DNA of 24,094 nucleotides from a virus. The stretch lies in IMG/VR virus record IMGVR_UViG_3300046009_000266, positions 1 through 24,094 of that record; one strand, 5' to 3'. The translations under genes were made by a program, and so were the position numbers. The notes under the pieces are model-generated. The model saw only the letters and a list, made by a program, of their open reading frames with translations, searched no databases and was not told the origin of the DNA. Shown in pieces: positions 8,601-15,698 of this stretch. Position 1 is the first letter of the stretch. Each line of letters opens with the position of its first letter.

Positions 8601-9321
8601 GGATCGGCGCGAAGACACCGAACCGCGTCATGGTGCTCGGCGAGAAGGCCTGGCTGAAGCCGTCCTGATGATTGTCGCCGATCAGCGTCGGCCGGTAGGC
8701 GATGCTGCTGGCCGCCTCGCCGATGCGCGTCGGGTCGCTCTCATCACCGCGGATCAGATCGGAGAACCGCAGCGGCCGGTTGGCGCCGAGATACGCCCAG
8801 GTCTTGCCGGCTGCCAGCTGACGGATCGGGGTCTGGCCGAACGCGATCCGGCCGGGTCCGATGCGCTGGATCTCAGACGCGCCGATCACCACCAGCATCT
8901 GCATAAACTGGCTCGAGCCCTCGCTGTGGACAGCCGACCACACCAGCGAGCTTGCCACGCGCACGCCGCCGGTTGGGTTGTCGTCCACGTTGCAGTAGAC
9001 GAGGTTCACCGGGTCGCCGTACTTGGCCAGCTCCTGCTGTGAGTTGAAGCCGAACCGCGGGGCGAACACCTGATCACGGCGCTGCCGCTGGTTCTTCTGC
9101 TCCATCTCCGGCTTCGGAGCGAGCAGGTAGCTGACGGCCTGCAGGATGATGCCGACCACCGCAAGGATGATCGAGATCGGTTCAGCGCGCAGTTCCTGCA
9201 GCTTCTCCTCACGCGATCGCGTGAAGTCGTGCTGCACCGCCAGAAACTCGAGGTATTCGTCCTCTGAGACCTTCAGGATCTGGATGAGCTCGTGCTCATA
9301 GGGCAGCAGCTTGCGCGTCAT
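5695..9321 (-). CDS. J: J-like tail tip protein (host specificity), with coiled-coil insertion
   Basis: A 1208-residue central tail tip protein, similar in size to lambda J (1132 residues), expected to form the trimeric hub at the tail end. Residues ~49-68 are strongly hydrophobic, like the membrane-like segment of lambda gpI, which has no separate gene here. Residues ~85-360 have the J-type hub start (FGFNSQQELAKYGDPVNLVY). Residues ~365-597 are a charged, largely helical stretch with heptad-like spacing (for example LQGEIETLNDELL and RRQSRLQKELAELYAD), encoded by DNA of lower GC than its flanks. Tip-type sequence resumes at FFNTKCLVKMEEAGYETI and continues with RIQGRAPKYGKEK, then LDTILDGENGIGRFAKIGG and FCRQNELFMDGVI around 880-935, typical of J-family domains. 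The ATG overlaps the K-like stop as ATGA. The gene ends in TAG. The fibre downstream probably works with it in adsorption. Confidence 0.9.
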   Translation of the reverse strand: MTRKLLPYEHELIQILKVSEDEYLEFLAVQHDFTRSREEKLQELRAEPISIILAVVGIILQAVSYLLAPKPEMEQKNQRQRRDQVFAPRFGFNSQQELAKYGDPVNLVYCNVDDNPTGGVRVASSLVWSAVHSEGSSQFMQMLVVIGASEIQRIGPGRIAFGQTPIRQLAAGKTWAYLGANRPLRFSDLIRGDESDPTRIGEAASSIAYRPTLIGDNHQDGFSQAFSPSTMTRFGVFAPIPINVVYIDRDEDGREKDAPLGVEIAGLESYWPLNVLNDARPTVPVGQRMTLIFRQISSGGSDTARAAKELRRTLSSYIDAASTYKLGSAKFRVAAPIKNVELEDGAMRVSMECIEAGICPIEDYGTTDFKKNGREAQNEIIKLQGEIETLNDELLRNQSILKPGVGDGISAKLNEIDSLISLVEELRDNRWTAAEIDSILNDDGDIFDDRINPFAQRVLNTRQSRDDERNQIEEWQEEISAERKKPNTSQAFIDRRRQWIREARVRIATLSKRLRNQQSKLDWAVREYGFNTPRGGTLREDRKVLLRRQSRLQKELAELYADANNLDLNAMSARDANLRSEITTKNNRIGFLQRYLENPNSWNDFFNTKCLVKMEEAGYETITECRVVDFALKAKVFKRIQGRAPKYGKEKVERFRDSDNGTKVRAAFFWLRYRRTGAEWSRLPYIFAVRRGADVDNFMSLKFVAGDNIGNWQFRFDPIAEPAAEMQFHGFADFAYIENSGDVQIIPGPAGGQFTFLGSVRSRQGLKPSINVNPYEVDEWGLFSVRSDTQTSFSFEGGPEFSISAVTEQRIEAFSNYPNLYNGLTLLGFNAYSGQGIQDLRSLSVFTLEGKKLRRLRDDGTYPSQPDGSSSYAPDIFLDTILDGENGIGRFAKIGGVDLQALALAKRFCRQNELFMDGVIAEQVPWRQFWADVAPFSLLELGRVGGRETLVPAVPCDDAGNITRQVTISALFNQGNILEDSYREEFLDFGSSVQDLIASVIYRDTEIDGVFPRNRSVEVSRADALEANSVRQTFDLSQYVTNRSQAIRFGKLLCNQRRHIRRAIEFSTFPTDSVLEPGSYIYVAIGENQWDQVSTGVVEAGGVLNTPIGQAPNGSGLKALVYQSGSAVVSLDSVTVTNGTASALAPYVGRLFVLGTSITRKRVFRVTEVQMDEDGQVSVKAIEHPCIQQDGQTLSLIAAFADSGFTIR

Positions 9322-9695
9322 CGATCCATCCAGAAGTAGCGCGCCACGCCATCAGGCAGCGGCGCCTGTACGACATTCTGCCCCGGCCCGATGAACAGCA
9401 GCGCCCGGCCAAGGCAGGTGCCGAGCGCTGTGCCGCTACCGGCCGGCAGCAGTGCCACCGCGCCGCGTTGGGGTCGCTTCAGCGGGCTGCCGTGCTCGAG
9501 CACCCAGCGCACGATCATCGAGCGCGGGAAGGTCTCCTCGCTCCAGTCGCTGTAGACCCACTGGAAGCGCTCGCGGTAGCTGGTGAGCCCCAGCCGGTCG
9601 CGCACCTCGCACGCCAGCTGGAAGCAGTCGGTAAGCCCGCTGCCATCGCCCGGCCGGTGTCCCCAGCCGTAGCCGAGACCCACCAGGTCATTCAT
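9318..9695 (-). CDS. K-like tail tip assembly protein, degenerate NlpC/P60 cysteine peptidase fold
   Basis: A 125-residue protein in the place of lambda K, between the L-like and J-like genes, with ATGA overlaps on both sides. GYGWGHRPGDGSGLTDCFQL at 9-26 resembles the catalytic-Cys block of NlpC/P60 peptidases, with Cys24 as the nucleophile. PQRGAVALLP at 75-84 matches the next conserved strand. The block that normally reads H-V-G-I-Y reads GTCLGRALLFIGPG (about 92-105), so the usual catalytic His seems to be replaced by Cys94. The protein lacks the Mpr/JAMM-like domain of lambda K (199 residues). It may be an inactive structural relative or use another base. The family call rests on motif shape and synteny. 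Confidence 0.75.
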   Translation of the reverse strand: MNDLVGLGYGWGHRPGDGSGLTDCFQLACEVRDRLGLTSYRERFQWVYSDWSEETFPRSMIVRWVLEHGSPLKRPQRGAVALLPAGSGTALGTCLGRALLFIGPGQNVVQAPLPDGVARYFWMDR

Positions 9696-10156
9696 CGCAG
9701 GTAGAGCTCCGAGTTGAGCGGCAGCGGTCCCACCATGTCGCGGGTGAAGCTGCGGCCGGGAAAGCTCGAGCCCACGCTGTCGATCGCCGAGCGGAAGCGC
9801 AGCTCGATGGTGGTCTCGCTGAAGCTGGCGCCGAGGCCGATGTAATAGTCGGTGGCGGTGTTGGTGATTGTGCCGGCAGCGTTCAGCCAGGCGGTGGTGA
9901 GGGTGAGCTCGCTCAGCCGGTTGCCGTTGCCGCGCTCCACCAGCACCAGCGCGAAGTCCACATGGGGGAACAGCACCTGCAGCTGCGCGTTCTCGCCGTT
10001 CAACGTGGCCAGCGCACCTTCGGCGCGAAATGGCGCGAAGAAGTAGCTCTCACTCTGCAGGATGGCGGTCTGCGCCACGAAATAGTTCTGGTAGCGGTGT
10101 GTGACGCCATCGGTCGTCAGCAGCTTGAAGAACTGGCAGATGCGGATCTCGGCCAT
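9692..10156 (-). CDS. L-like minor tail tip protein
   Basis: A 154-residue protein in the lambda gpL position, between M-like and K-like genes, starting on TGATG and ending on ATGA. It opens with MAEIRICQFFKLLTTDG. It ends in a strand-rich stretch (ATDYYIGLGASFSETTIELR, then an SFPGRSFTRDMVGPLP segment), which resembles hub proteins of the L/DUF2163 type that form the ring joining tail tube and tip. Lambda gpL has a C-terminal iron-sulfur domain with several Cys; this protein has only one Cys (residue 7), so that domain is absent. The call depends mainly on gene order. Confidence 0.7.
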   Translation of the reverse strand: MAEIRICQFFKLLTTDGVTHRYQNYFVAQTAILQSESYFFAPFRAEGALATLNGENAQLQVLFPHVDFALVLVERGNGNRLSELTLTTAWLNAAGTITNTATDYYIGLGASFSETTIELRFRSAIDSVGSSFPGRSFTRDMVGPLPLNSELYLR

Positions 10157-10545
10157 CAGAAGTCGAGCTCTCCGATGAGGGTGATCGAGACACGGCTGCG
10201 GCCGGTGTAGACCGACTGCACCTCGGGCGGCCCGGCATACTCCCAGCGGATGCTGGTCGGTGCCTGGATGTAGCCGCGCAGCGTAGTGGTCATCCCGGCG
10301 AACAGGTCAGCCGGCAGCGTGAAGCGATCGAAGCCACCGCTGGATCCGTTGTAGTGCGCCAGCAGCTGCTCAGTGGTGGCGTCCGGGATGTTGTCGAAGC
10401 CGAGCTGCAACTCAAATCCGCTGGGACGGCTGCCGAAGGCGCGTTTCACGGTCGCACCCGACAGTGCCCGGTAGGTCTTCACCGGGAAGGTACCGAGCTT
10501 GAAGGCTCGGGTGGTCGGCTTGATCCGGGGGAACTGCTCAGCCAT
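10156..10545 (-). CDS. M-like minor tail protein (distal tail family)
   Basis: A 129-residue protein directly after the tape measure gene, the position of lambda gpM. It starts and ends on TGATG overlaps. The pattern of a beta N-terminus (RAFKLGTFPVKTYRALSG), a mid helix (TTEQLLAHYNG), an aromatic-rich turn (GGFDRFTLP) and a final strand (RSRVSITLIGELDF) follows the layout of the minor tail M family, in which a short helix is followed by a W/F-T-P turn and a last strand. It would form a ring at the end of the tube below the tape measure. Sequence identity to lambda gpM looks low, so the call is by layout and synteny. Confidence 0.7.
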   Translation of the reverse strand: MAEQFPRIKPTTRAFKLGTFPVKTYRALSGATVKRAFGSRPSGFELQLGFDNIPDATTEQLLAHYNGSSGGFDRFTLPADLFAGMTTTLRGYIQAPTSIRWEYAGPPEVQSVYTGRSRVSITLIGELDF

Positions 10546-13500
10546 CAGCGCAGCCCCACACGGGTTCGGGTGGACGGGCTCTGCTGCAGTTTATCGAGCG
10601 TCATGGTCATTCCACGCTTCGCACCGTCGCGGGATGCAGCGCGCCGGGTTTCGGCCATGGCGGCCTCCAGCTGATCGCGGCTGACGTATTCGACGCCGCC
10701 GATGTTGGTGCTCTGGAAGCTCATATTGAGCACCGGGGCACCCATGCCTTGCGTCGGCCCGGCACCCATGGCCTCGCGCATCTTGTCCTGCCCCTGCAGC
10801 GCCACAGGGATGCGGCGACCATCGGGCAGCGGCACGTAGGCCTCGGGCTTGCTGCCCTCGCCGTAGAGCGCCAGCTGCGGCCGGTTGGCAATGCCGCCCT
10901 GGGAATACTTCTTGAGCGGTGCCGGCCCGCTGGAGGTCATCACGCCGCCGTTGGCGAAGCCGAAGCCGGCAAAGATCGACTTCATGCCGAAACGCAGCAA
11001 CATGGAGCCAATGTCTTTAAGCACGCCAGACGCGATGCCCTTCAGCGTGTCGCCGAGATTGTCCGCGCCGGTCATCGCTGCTTCGATGGTGGCCTCGATG
11101 CCGCCGATGATGCCGTCCGCGATCGTGCTCTTGATGTTGCCGTAGAGCTCCTTGATCTCAGCGGCGCGCTGCTCCGTTCTCTCGCGCTCCTCGCGTGCCT
11201 TGCGCTCAGCATCGGCCAGCTCGAGCGTCTTGTTCACCAGCTGCCCCTGCAGGTTCAGCCGGTCCTCGATCGCCTGCACCTGCTTCTCGAGCTCCTGGCG
11301 CAGCGCGCTATCCACCGGCAGCGTGGCGATCTTCGCCTGCAGCTCGGCCTCCATCGCCAGCAGCTTCTCCTGCTCGATCGCGGCCGTTGCCTCCAGCTCC
11401 ACCCGCTGCTTGGCAATCTCGGGGCTGATGCCCTGCTTCAGCAGCTCGAAATAGCGCACCTCATCGCGCAGCTTGTTACCGGCCGCCTCCTGCTGGCTGC
11501 TGAGCGCATCGGTGATCGCGCCGTATTTCTGCTCCAGCGCGGTGATGGTCTGCAGCTCGTTGAGCCGCTGCTGCTGACTGGCGAGCGCACCCTGCGCGGC
11601 GCTGAGGTTGGCACCGGCCTGCGTCACGCCAGCCATGGCCGGAGCGGTTGCCGGTGGCAGCGCAGGCGCCATCGGGGTAGCGCCGGCACGCATGGCCTGC
11701 GGCAGGAACTGCTTGTAGGCGCCGGACTTGAACACCGACCACGCGCCGAAGCCCTGGCTCTCGAACACCTTGCGCGCGGCGCTGGCGTTCACCGCCGGAT
11801 CGAACAGCGCCTCATTGCTGCCGATGCCGAACGATCGCCGCCGCTCCGGCCCCATGCGGCCGAGCATGTTGACCTGCCAGAGGCCGTAGCTGTTGTCGCC
11901 GGTCGCTGCGTTGTTGTTGTGCGCGTTGCTGCGGCCGCCAGATTCGGCCATGGCGATCGCCGCCATGATCGAGGCATCGCGGTCGTTGAAGCCGGCCGCC
12001 AGCGCCAGCGCCTTCAGCTGGCCGGCGTTCAGCTGGCCGCGGCCAACAGAGCCCGGCATCAGCCGGTTCGGCCCGAGCGCACCACCAGCACCACCTGCGC
12101 CGCCGAGCGTGGCAGCAGCAGCCTCGGCGCCGGTCTTCATCTTCTCCGCCAGCTTCTCGCCTGCGTCCTGCAGGATGTTGCTGACCTGGCGCGCGTAGCC
12201 CTCTTGCAGCTTGCCGATGCCCTCGGCCACGCTGATCTTGAACTCCTCCAGCCGGCGCTGCAGATCGGTCTGCGCATCGACGGCGCCGCGCTCGTTCTCA
12301 ATCCGCTGCTCGTCATAGCGGCGGAAGATCTCCTTCACCTCCTTGGCGGTCTCGATGCCCTCGGTGGAGAGCCCTGCAGCTGCCAGCCGCTGCCGCTCAG
12401 CCTCCAGCGCGCGATCCTCCAGCGTTTGCTGCAGCTTGGTGCGCGTGTCGGCGATCTGCCGCTCAATCTTCAGCCGCTCATCGGCCAGATCGCGCTCGAG
12501 CTCCATCGCGCGCTTGATCGTCTCGCGCTGGAAGTCGGCGATCTGCTCGGCGTTGCGCTGCGCCGCATCCGCCAGCTTCTCCTCCGCATCCTTGCGGATC
12601 TTCAGCTCGTCCTCCAGCGCCTCCTTCCGCGCACGCTGGCGGGCAGCTTCACGCTCGGCTGCTGCGGCCTCACGCGCCTCGCGCTGGTCGGCGCTGGGGT
12701 TGTCGCCCATTGAGCCCATCGCCCGCTGGCGCCGCTCAGCTTGGAACTGGTTGAACAGCTCCTCGCTGCGCTGGTTCTGGAAGCGGTCGATCTCAAAGCC
12801 GTAACGGAAAAAGCCGCCGATGCCAAACTTCTTGCTGGCTTCCTTCTGCGCCTGGATGGTGGCGCGGATCCGGTCTGCCTCGCGCTCCTGTGATCCCTCA
12901 GTCAGCCGCAGCGCATCAGACACCCGCTGCAGCGCGCTTGTGAAGCCACGCAGCAGCGCGATCGCGGCCGGTCCGAAGGCCTTGGCGATGCCTTCGCCCG
13001 TGCGGCGCAGCTCGTTCTGCAAATCGGCCAGCGCCTGCGCACCGGTCTGGAACTGCGCGTTGAGCTTGCCGAGCTGCGTCTCCTGCAGCTTGCCCAGTGC
13101 CCGCAGCACCACGTCGGTGGTGACCTGCCCTTGGGCTGCCAGATCCTTCAGCTCGCCGATCGAGACGCCGAGCTCCTTGGCGATCGCCTGCGCCGCCAGT
13201 GGCGCCTGCTCACGGATGGAGCGCAGTTCCTCACCCTGCAGCACGCCGGAGGCCAGACCCTGCTTCAGCTGGATCAGTGCATTGCTGGTTTCCTGCGCCG
13301 TCGCGCCGCTGTTGCGCGCGGCCGCCGAGAAGCCGATGAAGGCCTTCTCCAGCTCCTGAATGGTGATGCCGGTCGGGCGCAGCGAGGCGTAGAGCGAGGC
13401 GAAGCTGCCCTGCGCCTCGGTGGTGCTGATGCGCAGCGTCTGCGCGATCCGTGCCGCGGCCGCCTGCGCTTCGTTGTATTCGCCGAACTCATCGGTCAGC

Positions 13501-13946
13501 GCCTTCAGCCGCACCTGCGCGCTTTCGGCCTGCAGACCCACGTCAGCGACGAACTTCACCGCCAGCGCACCGCCAGCAGCCGCCGCAAGGCCGCCAAGGC
13601 CGCCACCCATGGCCAGCAGGCCACCGCCGCCCTTGGTGGTGCCCGTGAGCTTTGCCTGCTGTCGCTGCAGCTTCTCCAGCTCGGAGGTGTAGAACTTGAA
13701 CTGCCGGCTGCCGATCTGCGCTTCGTTGCGCAGGTTCGTCATCACCGTGATCTGCCGCTGCAGCGAGTTGAGCGAACCACCGGCCGCCTGCGCCAGCTTC
13801 TTGTTCGCCGCGTAGAGCCGATCGAGATCCTTGCTACTGCGGTTGGCCTGCTGCGCCATGCCCTGCAGGCCGCGCTTGAGCTGATCGAGCCCTTGCCCTT
13901 CCAGCTTGGCGGTGAACTTGATCGCGGTGTCGAGGGTCATCGCCAT
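10545..13946 (-). CDS. Tail tape measure protein with embedded lysozyme-like domain
   Basis: A 1133-residue tape measure, which sets tail length and is extruded during DNA injection. Residues 1-110 are helical, followed by a Gly/Ala-rich hydrophobic segment (about 107-135). Residues ~150-330 match the tape-measure N-terminal family (for example GVLQGEELRSIREQAPLAAQ). Residues ~415-600 are a long charged coiled coil. Residues ~640-752 look like a lytic transglycosylase or lysozyme-like domain, with AMAESGG carrying Glu668 and NSYGLWQVNMLG behind it. The C-terminus has a hydrophobic stretch (SMLLRFGMKSIFAGFGFANG) and the SQGGIANRPQLALYGEGS block of lambda gpH-type proteins. At about 3 bases per 1.5 angstrom of helix it predicts a tail of roughly 170 nm, a rule of thumb. 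The start is set by AAGGAGG just upstream of ATG. Confidence 0.93.
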   Translation of the reverse strand: MAMTLDTAIKFTAKLEGQGLDQLKRGLQGMAQQANRSSKDLDRLYAANKKLAQAAGGSLNSLQRQITVMTNLRNEAQIGSRQFKFYTSELEKLQRQQAKLTGTTKGGGGLLAMGGGLGGLAAAAGGALAVKFVADVGLQAESAQVRLKALTDEFGEYNEAQAAAARIAQTLRISTTEAQGSFASLYASLRPTGITIQELEKAFIGFSAAARNSGATAQETSNALIQLKQGLASGVLQGEELRSIREQAPLAAQAIAKELGVSIGELKDLAAQGQVTTDVVLRALGKLQETQLGKLNAQFQTGAQALADLQNELRRTGEGIAKAFGPAAIALLRGFTSALQRVSDALRLTEGSQEREADRIRATIQAQKEASKKFGIGGFFRYGFEIDRFQNQRSEELFNQFQAERRQRAMGSMGDNPSADQREAREAAAAEREAARQRARKEALEDELKIRKDAEEKLADAAQRNAEQIADFQRETIKRAMELERDLADERLKIERQIADTRTKLQQTLEDRALEAERQRLAAAGLSTEGIETAKEVKEIFRRYDEQRIENERGAVDAQTDLQRRLEEFKISVAEGIGKLQEGYARQVSNILQDAGEKLAEKMKTGAEAAAATLGGAGGAGGALGPNRLMPGSVGRGQLNAGQLKALALAAGFNDRDASIMAAIAMAESGGRSNAHNNNAATGDNSYGLWQVNMLGRMGPERRRSFGIGSNEALFDPAVNASAARKVFESQGFGAWSVFKSGAYKQFLPQAMRAGATPMAPALPPATAPAMAGVTQAGANLSAAQGALASQQQRLNELQTITALEQKYGAITDALSSQQEAAGNKLRDEVRYFELLKQGISPEIAKQRVELEATAAIEQEKLLAMEAELQAKIATLPVDSALRQELEKQVQAIEDRLNLQGQLVNKTLELADAERKAREERERTEQRAAEIKELYGNIKSTIADGIIGGIEATIEAAMTGADNLGDTLKGIASGVLKDIGSMLLRFGMKSIFAGFGFANGGVMTSSGPAPLKKYSQGGIANRPQLALYGEGSKPEAYVPLPDGRRIPVALQGQDKMREAMGAGPTQGMGAPVLNMSFQSTNIGGVEYVSRDQLEAAMAETRRAASRDGAKRGMTMTLDKLQQSPSTRTRVGLR

Positions 13947-13949
13947 GGA

Positions 13950-14306
13950 TCAACCCTCCTTTGCCATCGCTGTCAGTGCCGCGCCTTCCATGATCTGCAG
14001 ATCCTCCAGGAGGGAGCGCGGCTCCGTCACTTCGTACAGTCTAAAGAGCCATTCCAGAGCGCCGTAATCGAGCCCGATCGGCCCGCCCATCGATGTGCGC
14101 CACTGCGTTGAGATGCGCAGGAACATCAGCACCGCATCCCAGTTCTCAGGCCATACCTCAAAGTCGCCGGATGAGGCCTGCTCGGGCAGATCAAGCCCGA
14201 ACGCGGCCGCATCATCCTGTGACTCATCAACGACGCCGCCGCCGGCCCAGTGCTCGGCGGCCTCGGTCAGTTTTTTCGTTTGCCCTTCGCCAGGCTCTCC
14301 AGCCAT
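13950..14306 (-). CDS. T-like tail assembly chaperone extension (DUF1799-like), made by -1 frameshift
   Basis: This open frame (118 codons if read from its own ATG) overlaps the end of the upstream chaperone gene and lies just before the tape measure gene. FEVWPENWDAVLMFLRIST, QWRTSMGG and GLDYGALEWLF (about 49-88) match the DUF1799 family found at the gpT position. Reading from the slippery site at 14276-14270, the frame continues as KKLTEAAEH, exactly what a -1 slip of the upstream frame yields. The expected product is therefore a GT fusion of about 220 residues, 114 from the first frame and 106 from this one. The ATG at 14306 has only a weak ribosome site (GGTGACC). GT binds the tape measure and recruits tube subunits in lambda. 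Confidence 0.85.
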   Translation of the reverse strand: MAGEPGEGQTKKLTEAAEHWAGGGVVDESQDDAAAFGLDLPEQASSGDFEVWPENWDAVLMFLRISTQWRTSMGGPIGLDYGALEWLFRLYEVTEPRSLLEDLQIMEGAALTAMAKEG

Positions 14307-14611
14307 GCGGTCACCACGGCCGCGGCGACCAGAGGCACGTTCAGCAGGTCGGCCTTGGCCTTCTCGCTGAAGCGCACCTCCTCACCCTTGGCGTCCTGGA
14401 TGCCCTTCCAACCGGTCAGCACCTCGGCGCACAGCTCGTCATCGTTGAGATCACCGGCCTGAATCAGGTCCCAGATCTCGCGGATGCGCTGCTGTGGCAG
14501 CCGCTTGAAGACTGCATCGAAGGATTGTTTCTCGAACCGGCCACCATCGATGGGGAACTCGACAGTGACCGGCCAGCTGTAGCTCTCAGTTTGAGCGAGA
14601 ACAAATGCCAT
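14267..14611 (-). CDS. G-like tail assembly chaperone
   Basis: A 114-residue protein between the tail tube and tape measure genes, the gpG position. It starts 16 bases after the tube gene with GGAG about 8 bases before ATG. RFEKQSFDAVFKRLPQQRIR (about 25-44) and ELCAEVLTGWKGIQD (about 58-72) are typical of small helical tail chaperones, where the GW motif and surrounding acidic helix recur. The frame ends in AAA AAC TGA, the slippery site used to make the longer GT protein. In the lambda scheme, G coats the tape measure during assembly and is absent from the finished virion. Confidence 0.85.
   Translation of the reverse strand: MAFVLAQTESYSWPVTVEFPIDGGRFEKQSFDAVFKRLPQQRIREIWDLIQAGDLNDDELCAEVLTGWKGIQDAKGEEVRFSEKAKADLLNVPLVAAAVVTAWLESLAKGKRKN
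14270..14276 (-). promoter_or_regulatory. Programmed -1 ribosomal frameshift site A AAA AAC
   Basis: On the minus strand the G frame reads CGA AAA AAC TGA. The heptamer A AAA AAC is in the canonical X XXY YYZ register, directly before the stop. A slip of one base back leads into the downstream chaperone frame (AAA AAA CTG ACC GAG). The coordinates agree: codon ends of the G frame are 2 modulo 3, those of the downstream frame are 0 modulo 3, as a -1 shift requires. Confidence 0.9.
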
Positions 14612-14627
14612 GCAGTAGCTCCGTGGA

Positions 14628-15563
14628 TCAGGTGTAGACCAAGCTCAGCTCATCGTTGCCGGCGCTGGTGGGCACAGCAACGTAGGGCAGGTTCAGCATC
14701 TGGATGCCGTCCTGGTCAGAGTAGCTGGGGTTCGCGATGTCGGATTGAGCCGTCGTGAAGGTCACGATGTTGCCGGCCGTGCCGCCATGCTGGAAGCTGA
14801 TCGAGCCAGTGCTCGAGCCCGTGGCGATCGCGAAGAAGTCCTTCGTGGCGATGCTGGGCGCCTCGATCACCACGTCACCAGCGGGCGCGCGGTTCACGAT
14901 CAGCGACTCCTTCGTGCAGCCCACCAGCTCGCGGTAGATCACCTCATTCGCCAGCTGGAAGTTCAGGGACTGCAGGCAGCCGCTGTAGCTGAAGATGGAG
15001 AAGTTGGAGGTGTTGCCGTTCTTGAAGATCAGCGGAGCGGCTTGGTTGGCGTAGGTGGGGCTGGGCAGGCTCTCGTCGGTGGGAGCGTTGTAGATGCCCG
15101 TCATGGTGAAGGAGATCACCGGGATCTGCCCCACCTCGGCGTTCAGCTCAAAGGTGCCGCGGCAGCCGGTCACCTTGTGGCGGATGCCGTCGTTGTGGAA
15201 GTAGATGGTCACCGAGCTGAAGCTCGCGCTCACGGGCGCATAGGTGACGCTGGTGGTGGCCACCACGGTCTCGGACAGACCGCAGGCCTTCAGCACCGGA
15301 CCGTAGGCCGGCGCAGTGCCGGCAGTGCCGGAGCCGGCCAGTTCCACCTCAAAGGTCACCTCCACGCGGGTCTGCGCCAGCAGCTGATCGCTGTTGCCCA
15401 GATACGGCCGGATCAGGTCGCGGGTAACGGTGTCAGCCTGCAGCGGGGTGATCTCAAGGTTCCGCACCAGGATGGCGTTCGCCGAGCCGGTCGGGGTGGG
15501 ATCAGTCCCGTAGGTGCTTTCAGTCTTCGCCAGGATCAGGCGTTTGCGGCTCAGGAGCGGCAT
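14628..15563 (-). CDS. Major tail tube protein
   Basis: A 311-residue, beta-rich protein at the gpV position, between the tail terminator cluster and the G/T chaperones. It starts with LSRKRLILAKTESTYGTDPT, a common opening of phage tail tube proteins. The mid part has an alternating strand pattern with GTFELNAEVGQIPVISFTMT (about 134-153), the strand-turn-strand motif by which tube subunits stack. It forms the hexameric rings of the tail tube. AGAGGT about 9 bases upstream supports the ATG, although the start lies inside the end of the preceding small gene. Confidence 0.85.
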   Translation of the reverse strand: MPLLSRKRLILAKTESTYGTDPTPTGSANAILVRNLEITPLQADTVTRDLIRPYLGNSDQLLAQTRVEVTFEVELAGSGTAGTAPAYGPVLKACGLSETVVATTSVTYAPVSASFSSVTIYFHNDGIRHKVTGCRGTFELNAEVGQIPVISFTMTGIYNAPTDESLPSPTYANQAAPLIFKNGNTSNFSIFSYSGCLQSLNFQLANEVIYRELVGCTKESLIVNRAPAGDVVIEAPSIATKDFFAIATGSSTGSISFQHGGTAGNIVTFTTAQSDIANPSYSDQDGIQMLNLPYVAVPTSAGNDELSLVYT

Positions 15564-15696
15564 TGCTCGTTACCTCTTCGGGGGGTTCGGAGGAAGTGGC
15601 CGGCTCTGTCCGCTCAATGAGCTTCCGTTTGCCGGTTTTGGAGTCCAGCAGGTAAGTCCCGCCCTGACCCCAGTATTCATCGACCATCGTAGCCAT
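15520..15696 (-). CDS. Small protein of unknown function between tail terminator and tube genes
   Basis: A 58-residue frame starting at MATMVDEYWGQGGTYLLD. I chose the ATG at 15696 because it lies 2 bases after the tail terminator stop with GGCGAG upstream; the frame is open to 15750, but that earlier start would overlap the upstream gene by about 50 bases. The first ~30 residues look ordered with a beta hairpin (GTYLLDSKTGKRKLIE), and the last ~28 are Pro/Glu-rich and probably disordered. It overlaps the tail tube start by 44 bases. I do not recognise the family. It could be a tail tube assembly helper or a minor structural protein. Confidence 0.65.
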   Translation of the reverse strand: MATMVDEYWGQGGTYLLDSKTGKRKLIERTEPATSSEPPEEVTSNAAPEPQTPDPGED

Positions 15697-15698
15697 GA

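Noticed and set aside
10749-12713. 654-codon open frame on the plus strand opposite the tape measure gene
   Set aside because: It mirrors a GC-rich coding strand with few stops, has a Leu/Arg/Ala/His-rich composition without recognisable domains, and lies entirely inside a well-supported gene.
13950-14306. Independent translation of the T frame from ATG 14306
   Set aside because: The ribosome site is weak, while the slippery heptamer is in exact register and the fusion is the conserved arrangement.
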